Translations under genes and position numbers: made by a program
Source: JBGSYJ01 sp041748075
Lineage (GTDB): Bacteria > Acidobacteriota > Thermoanaerobaculia > Gp7-AA8
Length of the DNA: 17,639 nt
Reading direction: 5' to 3'
Assembly: GCA_041748075.1 (NCBI GenBank)
Contig: JBGTDX010000168.1
Location: forward strand, 1-17,639
Shown: in pieces, positions 12,656-17,639 of the stretch
Position numbering within the stretch: the first letter of the stretch is position 1
Layout of the letters: each line of letters begins with the position of its first letter
Notes under the pieces: generated by a model
Seen by the model: the letters and a program-made list of their open reading frames with translations, nothing else
Told to the model about the DNA's origin: nothing
Database searches by the model: none

Positions 12656-13711
12656 GTGACGACCATCGGCACTACCGATCCTGAGTTGACCGTTTCGCCC
12701 GGAGGCGTGAAGGAACGCTTTCGCCGGTACTTTCCTGCGGCAGCATTTCTCAGCGGTTTCGTCTGGGACGCCCTGACTCTCGGCAGGTCCATCACCACTC
12801 TCGATCTGGTGATTCTCTTCGGCTATTACGTGGCCGCGGCCGTGATCCTGATCTTCATCGGACGATCGGTCAGGTTCCGCTTTTCCGCGTACATGAACTA
12901 CGCGCTCCAGTTTCTCTTCGGGGGGATTTTCAGCGCTCTGGTGATTTTCTATTTTCTCAGCTCGAGCGCCCTGCCGGGATTTGCCGTCGTCGCCGTGCTG
13001 GTCGCCGTGTTGGTCGCGAACGAATTTCTGGAGAAGCGCTACTCGCAGCTGACACTGTCATGGACCCTGTTCGCAGTCTGCGGGATCATGCTGTTCAACT
13101 TCGCGCTTCCGCACCTGTTCCGCAGCATTCATCCGCTCTGGTTCTATGTGAGCACGTTCGCCGCGCTGGCATTCGTAGCGGCGGTGCGCATCGCGGGCCG
13201 CCAGGATTCCGATCGGATGTGGCCGTCCCTCGCGGTCGCGGGGGTCCTGCTGGTGCTCCATTTCTTCAACGCGATTCCTCCCGTCCCCCTCGTGAAGAAA
13301 CAGATGATGATCGCGCATGGAGTGGAACGGGCGGGAACCAGCTATGTGGTTACCGTCGAACGGAGACCGCCGCTCGAGCGGTGGCGGCTTTCCGGCGCGA
13401 AACATCACTACTCGGGAGGCCGCGTCTACTGCTTCACATCGATCTTCGCCCCGAAGAACCTCGATACGGTGCTCCGGCATCGGTGGGAGAAGGCGGATCC
13501 CCGCTCCGGCGTATGGCAGACGATGAGCACGGTTTCCTTTCCCGTTGCCGGTGGACGGGAAGGTGGATACCGCGGCTACAGCTGGAAGCAGAATGTGTCT
13601 CCGGGCGAATGGAGGGTGCGGGCAGAGCTCGAAAGCGGCGCGACGATCAGCGTGATGCGTTTCGAGGTCGTGCGCGGCAAACCGGGAAGGCTGCGACAGC
13701 TGAGGCTATGA
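12656..13711 (+). CDS. Polytopic membrane protein with C-terminal DUF2914 domain
   Basis: A 351-residue inner-membrane protein with about seven hydrophobic helices (about 26-44, 50-68, 82-101, 106-122, 133-154, 160-178, 188-207), followed by a soluble domain. DUF2914 occupies about 275-345, recognised by FPVAGGREGGYRGYSWKQ and GEWRVRAELESGATISVMRFEV. DUF2914 is uncharacterised and usually found in envelope proteins. The start is GTG at 12656 with no clear ribosome binding site, so coupling to the lipoprotein gene upstream is possible. It ends near two palindromes ahead of a convergent operon. Confidence 0.85.
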   Translation: MTTIGTTDPELTVSPGGVKERFRRYFPAAAFLSGFVWDALTLGRSITTLDLVILFGYYVAAAVILIFIGRSVRFRFSAYMNYALQFLFGGIFSALVIFYFLSSSALPGFAVVAVLVAVLVANEFLEKRYSQLTLSWTLFAVCGIMLFNFALPHLFRSIHPLWFYVSTFAALAFVAAVRIAGRQDSDRMWPSLAVAGVLLVLHFFNAIPPVPLVKKQMMIAHGVERAGTSYVVTVERRPPLERWRLSGAKHHYSGGRVYCFTSIFAPKNLDTVLRHRWEKADPRSGVWQTMSTVSFPVAGGREGGYRGYSWKQNVSPGEWRVRAELESGATISVMRFEVVRGKPGRLRQLRL

Positions 13712-13755
13712 GGAACGCGCATTGAGTGCACTCATGCGTCCCCGAATCCGCCAGG

Positions 13756-13785
13756 TGGCCGAACATGCAATGAAGTGTTCGGCCA
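13756..13785. terminator. Hairpin between convergent genes, probable bidirectional terminator
   Basis: A perfect 10-bp stem, TGGCCGAACA (13756-13765) with TGTTCGGCCA (13776-13785), and a 10-base loop. It lies between the DUF2914 gene stop and the convergent oxidoreductase stop. No long T tract follows on either side. A separate 12-bp perfect palindrome, TGAGTGCACTCA, lies at 13723-13734. Confidence 0.5.
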
Positions 13786-13818
13786 ACTTCTGACGAGCCC
13801 GTTCGTCTCGACACCGCG

Positions 13819-14886
13819 TTACTGAATCCGCACGATCGGATCGAGATTCACGCCATCGAGTTTCTCCGCAAAATCCTTCCCAAAGGCGCGTGAAGGTGTC
13901 CAGCTGCCGGCTCCTACATCACCGCGCGCGACGCGCTCAGCAGCCGTGACCGCCGACATCGCGGTGAATGCGTAGGCCTCGGGCGTGTCCATCGTGGCGC
14001 TGACCGCCGTGCCCGCTGCATCGCGCACCTCCCCCCACAGGTACATTCGCGCGGTATTGCGCATCGCCGAATCGGGACCTGTGCGCCGGGCTGCCCACGC
14101 GAGTAGAAGATTCTTCACAGGCCACCTCGCGGCCAGCGGAAGCAACGGCGCGATGCGCCGCATTCTCGCTGCCGCGCGCCGCGGGGTCGCCGAATAGACG
14201 CGGATGTTCGGAATCCCCGTCGTATGCCATGAGGTCGATACATCTCCCCAGGGAATGGTGATCGCGTATCGGGATCCGACACTGAAAGGAATCTCGCGCC
14301 CGTCGAATGCGACAGGAACAGGAATGATCTTTCCATCTTTCCTGATCGCACCCGCCGCGGGAAGACTCTTGATCATCGTCGTCAGAGTTCCTCGGCTGAT
14401 CGTTCCGCCCTTCGAATAGAAAGCAAGCGTCAGCTCGGTCGCTTCCGGCAGCTCTCCTGCGAGTATCGCCGCGAGACAGTCGGTCGGCACGACATCGAAC
14501 CCGACGCCGGGCACCAGAGAAACTCCCGCGTCACGCGCTTTCGCCTCGAGCTTCATGATCGCTTCGAACACGGCGATCTCGCCCGTGATATCGAGGTAGT
14601 GGCAGCGCGCATCGAGACACGCCCGTACCATCGGCGCGCTCGTGGTCATGAACGGTCCTGCGCAATGCAGCACGGCTGCGATGCCATGGAGAGACTCGGC
14701 TGTCTGTTTCGTCTCCTCGAGAGAAAAACTGCGACTCTCCAGCCCCAGCTCATTCGCGAGCCTGGCGACCGCCTGGCCGTTTCGCGCGGCGAGGATCGGC
14801 TTCAGACCGCGCGCCGCAGCATCCCGGGCCGCAAGCTCGCCGGTGTACCCATTCGCTCCGTAAATCATCCACGCCGGTGCACTCAT
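13819..14886 (-). CDS. Saccharopine dehydrogenase-like NAD(P)-binding oxidoreductase
   Basis: A 355-residue protein of the saccharopine dehydrogenase-like / trans-acting enoyl reductase superfamily. The Rossmann loop is IYGANGYTGE (8-17, GxxGxxG). AARN binds the cofactor ribose or phosphate side. HCAGPF, CHYLDITGE and GVGFDVVPTDCLA are the typical core motifs. The ATG at 14886 overlaps the stop of the DUF2784 gene as ATGA, which fixes the start and indicates coupling; the frame is open upstream to 14973 inside that gene. Relatives act on lysine precursors, polyketide lipids or remain unassigned, and the small membrane-protein partner favours a lipid substrate over lysine metabolism (inference). 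Confidence 0.85.
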   Translation of the reverse strand: MSAPAWMIYGANGYTGELAARDAAARGLKPILAARNGQAVARLANELGLESRSFSLEETKQTAESLHGIAAVLHCAGPFMTTSAPMVRACLDARCHYLDITGEIAVFEAIMKLEAKARDAGVSLVPGVGFDVVPTDCLAAILAGELPEATELTLAFYSKGGTISRGTLTTMIKSLPAAGAIRKDGKIIPVPVAFDGREIPFSVGSRYAITIPWGDVSTSWHTTGIPNIRVYSATPRRAAARMRRIAPLLPLAARWPVKNLLLAWAARRTGPDSAMRNTARMYLWGEVRDAAGTAVSATMDTPEAYAFTAMSAVTAAERVARGDVGAGSWTPSRAFGKDFAEKLDGVNLDPIVRIQ

Positions 14887-15266
14887 CGATGGAATCCGTC
14901 CCGTCTGTAACGCCTGTACAGTTTCCAGTAAATCACACCATTGATGATCAGGACGAGAGCGCCCAGGACCCACTGGATCTCTCTGGTCAACCCTTCCGGA
15001 TAAACGATCGAGGTGATGTAGTTCTGGATGAAGCCCCCGGTGTAAACATCATGCCCGCCCAGCGACCGCAGCCACTTCTCCAAAGGTGTGAGCGGACAGG
15101 TCACTCCCGCGAACTCGATCAGCACACCCCATATCGCAGCGGGAAGGTGAATCCATATCAGCCGCGGACGGCGGAGTACGAGAATTCCTCCTGCCACCAC
15201 GAAGCATATGAACGCGAAATGAATGATGATGACTACGAACGCGAGAGCTCCGAAGAAAACCTCCAT
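14883..15266 (-). CDS. DUF2784 family membrane protein
   Basis: A 127-residue integral membrane protein with about four helices: 4-28, 38-56, a central re-entrant or short helix, and 97-116. Typical DUF2784 features are HFAFICFVVAGGILVLR, LIWIHLPAAIWGVLIEFAG, CPLTPLEKWLR, GGFIQNYITSIVYPEGLTR and a basic tail. The family is uncharacterised. The ATG at 15266 lies 8 bases after the methyltransferase stop, and the gene ends in an ATGA overlap with the oxidoreductase gene, so all three are one operon. Confidence 0.88.
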   Translation of the reverse strand: MEVFFGALAFVVIIIHFAFICFVVAGGILVLRRPRLIWIHLPAAIWGVLIEFAGVTCPLTPLEKWLRSLGGHDVYTGGFIQNYITSIVYPEGLTREIQWVLGALVLIINGVIYWKLYRRYRRDGFHR

Positions 15267-15274
15267 CGGAGATC

Positions 15275-15892
15275 TCAGCGTGCCGAAACAGCCTGCATGA
15301 AATCCTGCAGCGGCCGTTCGAGGGTGGATGCCGAAGGCTTCTTCGCTCCGTGAGCTTCGACCACGAGCACATGGGGCAGGTCCGGGTCATCGATGTACGT
15401 CTCGTGCTTCTCGAGTCCCTGCAGAGCCGCATGTCTGCTGGTTCCGTACGAAGTGACTTCCACTTCGGCGAATCCCGCTGCGTGCAGCGTCGCTCGAAGG
15501 GCCTCGAGGTTGTAGAGAAACTGATGGCCCCATCCCCGAAACGCCTTATTGAGCATGAAGCAATCGTTCACCTGTTCCGCGGCATTGCTCCACGCCCCCC
15601 GGTGATAGTGGGTCATCCACACCCAGTCGAGATTCGGTGTCGACAGTCGGAGGATGCCTTCGGAACGGAGAGCTGAACGACACGACTTCAGGAATCGCGC
15701 GGCGTCCGGATACGAGAGATGCTCGATGAAATGCTCGGCAAAAATGTGGGACACGTTGGAGAACGGAAGTCCGGCTGTGACATCGAGCACCTGATCGACG
15801 CCAGGCAGAGGCTGATTATCGATATTCACCCAGCCGCGAAGCGCGACCTGACCGCAACCGATATGCAGCTTGAGCTCGTCGGGGCTTTCCAT
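15275..15892 (-). CDS. SAM-dependent methyltransferase, COG4627 type
   Basis: A 205-residue class I methyltransferase. KLHIGCG (8-14) is motif I. WVNIDNQPLPGVDQVLDVTAGLPF (21-44) carries the acidic residue D25. EHFIEHL (53-59) and LRLSTPNLDWV match the predicted-methyltransferase COG4627 group, often found with polysaccharide or glycolipid genes. No clear ribosome binding site precedes the ATG at 15892; an ATG at 15901 is equally possible. The frame is open back to a GTG at 15964, but that start would lie in the T tract of the previous gene's terminator. First gene of the three-gene operon. Confidence 0.85.
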   Translation of the reverse strand: MESPDELKLHIGCGQVALRGWVNIDNQPLPGVDQVLDVTAGLPFSNVSHIFAEHFIEHLSYPDAARFLKSCRSALRSEGILRLSTPNLDWVWMTHYHRGAWSNAAEQVNDCFMLNKAFRGWGHQFLYNLEALRATLHAAGFAEVEVTSYGTSRHAALQGLEKHETYIDDPDLPHVLVVEAHGAKKPSASTLERPLQDFMQAVSAR

Positions 15893-15964
15893 GGACGGCA
15901 TTGTATGCGACAGCGCGCCGAACGCTTCTGATTGCCCTGCTACATCCAATGCGCAAATTCTCAC

Positions 15965-15998
15965 AAAAAAAAGGGGCGAGCCAGCTTCGGCTCGCCCC
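15965..15998 (-). terminator. Strong intrinsic terminator of the cohesin-like gene
   Basis: On the minus strand a perfect 10-bp stem, GGGGCGAGCC (15998-15989) with GGCTCGCCCC (15982-15973), around a 6-base loop is followed by eight Ts (15972-15965). It lies 61 bases after the stop of the cohesin-like gene, and insulates that gene from the methyltransferase operon. Confidence 0.92.
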
Positions 15999-16059
15999 TC
16001 GCCCCACTCCGCAGCAGCGTGTTTTACGACTGCCGGCGGGCTCTCGCCCTCCCCAGGTC

Positions 16060-17334
16060 TTACTCGACAGGCAGAAGTCGCGCGTACCGCAGAGTCGGAT
16101 CCTGTGTTCTGTTGTCTGTGATTGCTCCGTAAACGATCGCGCTGCCGGATTCCAGCTCGAATGTGAGACTCTCGCTGCCCACCAGCGTCATCCCGGCGAG
16201 GGACTCCGCGCTCTGCTGGTCGAAGAAGTTCGCCGGGTAGATCCGCGATATCGACCCGAGGACGCGACCGTCCTGATCGGCGATGATGATCCGGATCGTC
16301 GCGCCGTCGCTCAGAGACCTCAATCCCACGTTGAATCTCGAAGCGCTCAGATCCGAGGGAACCAGCAGCACTGTTCGGCTGCCTTTCGTCAGGGCGTCAT
16401 CGGGACGGATCCCGTCGACGCTCATCCCGCTCGTTCCTCCGTCACCATGATCGTTGAACAGACGTGAAAAGGTCACCGGAAGAGCTCCGCTGTCGGCTAC
16501 GACATCGAGCGTTCCCAGCCCGCTCTCCCCCATCGCCGCAACCACGTCGATGTACTCGACGCTCTGGCCCGGTGCGAGAGAATAGTGGAGTGCTGCACCA
16601 CTATTGCGTCCCACAACTCCACGGGGATGGAACAGCATCCGGCCCGAAATGGGACGGGTACTTCCATTGAACAGTTGAATCGATGTGCGAAAGAACGAAC
16701 CTCCGCTGCCGGCAAGAGATCCGACTACGGGGATGATCGTGGTCGGAAGCTCGACGGGAACCAGATTGCTCCCCGCGCGGATTCCCATGGCGAGCTCAGC
16801 GCCCGATGCAACGATTCCGGCAGGCCCGGCCGCTGGCATCTGGAACGCGCTGGAAAGACTGTCGGCCACCGCGGTCACCGTAGCGGTGCCCCCCTGAAGA
16901 GCGGTGAATGTCAGCGTCGCGACATGAACCCGGCCCGCAGGCGATTCGGATGAAGTCTGCACGCCGGCGATAGCGACACTGCCGGACGCATTCGCCAGTG
17001 CAGGCATCCTGTAGGTCGGCTCCTGCGCGAACTCTCCCGCCCCTCCCCTCGCCGATTCGAACCGGAGGTGACTCCTGTCGAACGCGACCTGAATGACGTA
17101 GCCGCCCAGAACCGCGGGAGTCGGAGTACCGTTACCCCGGCGTCCGACCACTGACCTGAGGTCCACGTCGACCTGAACTTCGACCCGGTCTCCTGCGGTA
17201 ATGCTGTTGAGATTTGTGGAAAGTTTTAACTCACCTGGCCCGCTGAAGGGGCCGGCCTGACCGAGGAGCGCCGCTGGACATAGAAGTCCAACTCCAGCCA
17301 GAAGAATGAATACGACGTATCTCGATGTGAGCAT
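16060..17334 (-). CDS. Secreted protein with N-terminal cohesin-like domain
   Basis: A 424-residue exported protein. The signal peptide is about 1-25 (ending ALLG-QA). Residues about 36-165 resemble a cohesin-fold domain: LSTNLNSITAGDRVEVQVDVDL, GGYVIQVAFDRSHLRFESA, GSVAIAGVQ and VHVATLTFTALQGGTATVTA. A second beta-rich domain (about 195-424) starts IIPVVGSLAGSGGSFFRTSIQLFN and contains LAPGQSVEYIDVV and VTFSRLFND. GGAG lies 8 bases before the ATG and a strong terminator follows, so it is a single-gene unit. No dockerin-bearing protein is encoded in the window, so the domain may act in surface adhesion rather than in a cellulosome (inference). Confidence 0.8.
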   Translation of the reverse strand: MLTSRYVVFILLAGVGLLCPAALLGQAGPFSGPGELKLSTNLNSITAGDRVEVQVDVDLRSVVGRRGNGTPTPAVLGGYVIQVAFDRSHLRFESARGGAGEFAQEPTYRMPALANASGSVAIAGVQTSSESPAGRVHVATLTFTALQGGTATVTAVADSLSSAFQMPAAGPAGIVASGAELAMGIRAGSNLVPVELPTTIIPVVGSLAGSGGSFFRTSIQLFNGSTRPISGRMLFHPRGVVGRNSGAALHYSLAPGQSVEYIDVVAAMGESGLGTLDVVADSGALPVTFSRLFNDHGDGGTSGMSVDGIRPDDALTKGSRTVLLVPSDLSASRFNVGLRSLSDGATIRIIIADQDGRVLGSISRIYPANFFDQQSAESLAGMTLVGSESLTFELESGSAIVYGAITDNRTQDPTLRYARLLPVE

Positions 17335-17639
17335 GACCTGATCTCCTGACCTGTTAGTCGCGGGAGGGGATGGAAAAATACGGAGAAGGTTCTCGATTGC
17401 CTCGAGGCGTCTCGCAATGTCGTCATCGAGCCCGCGAATGGCTAGAGAGCCCGTGTCATCCCCAGCGACAAGCGAGCCCAGTGAGATCAGGGGATTTGCC
17501 CGAGCTACCTAACGGCGCTGGGCGCCGGTGAAGGGGTGATGAACCACCGTGTCATGCTGAGCGAGGCCACGTCATCCTGAGCGAAGCGAAGGATCTCGTT
17601 TGCAGTGCTCGATCCTCTTCAGCAGATCCTTCGCTTCGC
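17335..17639. other. Gene-free tail with palindromic repeats
   Basis: No gene is visible. The first 60 bases probably hold the promoter and leader of the cohesin-like gene, though I could not pick out convincing -35/-10 elements. From about 17454 the stretch is made of GTCATCC- and GTCATGC-type repeat pieces (17454, 17551, 17571). Confidence 0.6.
17571..17639. repeat. GTCATCCTGAGCGAAGCGAAGG palindromic repeat, cut by window edge
   Basis: GTCATCCTGA runs directly into GCGAAGCGAAGGATCT (17581-17596), whose exact reverse complement AGATCCTTCGCTTCGC occupies 17624-17639. The right arm would be expected to continue outside the window towards TCAGGATGAC. A diverged copy, GTCATGCTGAGCGAG, starts at 17551. 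Same family as 1564-1615 and 10021-10051. Confidence 0.85.

Overview
The window looks like chromosome of a GC-rich (roughly 60%), Gram-negative, outer-membrane-bearing bacterium. Lipoproteins, a TonB-dependent receptor with a carboxypeptidase-regulatory-like N-terminal domain, DUF4097 and PDZ envelope proteins, a cohesin-like secreted protein and abundant heptamer repeats would suit an uncultured Acidobacteriota-type lineage. That placement is inference: the window has no rRNA or other phylogenetic marker. There are 17 well-supported protein genes plus one possible gene tail at the left edge, and no tRNA, rRNA, IS element or CRISPR array that I can see.

Left part (1-5182): degenerate non-coding DNA, then a low-GC yegP-like gene (+), a V4R/DUF2378-like sensor gene (-), a TonB-dependent receptor (-) and a SAM methyltransferase (-). 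Repeat palindromes and a terminator-like hairpin lie between the sensor gene and the receptor.

Centre (5128-11033): two head-to-head ECF sigma-factor operons. Leftward: ECF sigma, zinc-finger anti-sigma with a periplasmic coiled coil, and a DUF4097 repeat protein of exactly 36-residue periodicity, closed by an intrinsic terminator. Rightward: a second ECF sigma, a small single-pass coiled-coil protein in the position of an anti-sigma, and a secreted PDZ protein. They share a 217-bp region with inverted heptamer arrays and two ECF-type promoters of the form AACC-N15-CGTYWA, one just before each sigma gene. A 20-copy CTTCACY heptamer array follows, abutting a PlsC-type acyltransferase.

Right part (11034-17639): two divergent lipoprotein genes whose shared intergenic region carries two more AACC-N15/16-YGTYWR promoters back to back. 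This suggests that one or both local ECF sigmas control a small envelope regulon that includes these lipoproteins and the DUF2914 membrane protein downstream. Then come a leftward three-gene operon (methyltransferase, DUF2784 membrane protein, saccharopine-dehydrogenase-like oxidoreductase), a leftward cohesin-like secreted protein with a strong terminator, and a gene-free tail of GTCATCCTGAG-type palindromic repeats.

The most notable proposal is the paired ECF system: two sigma factors, a classical zinc-finger anti-sigma, an unclassified coiled-coil membrane partner, PDZ and beta-repeat envelope effectors, and matching promoters at two divergent loci. The genes and motifs are read directly; the regulatory circuit is inference.
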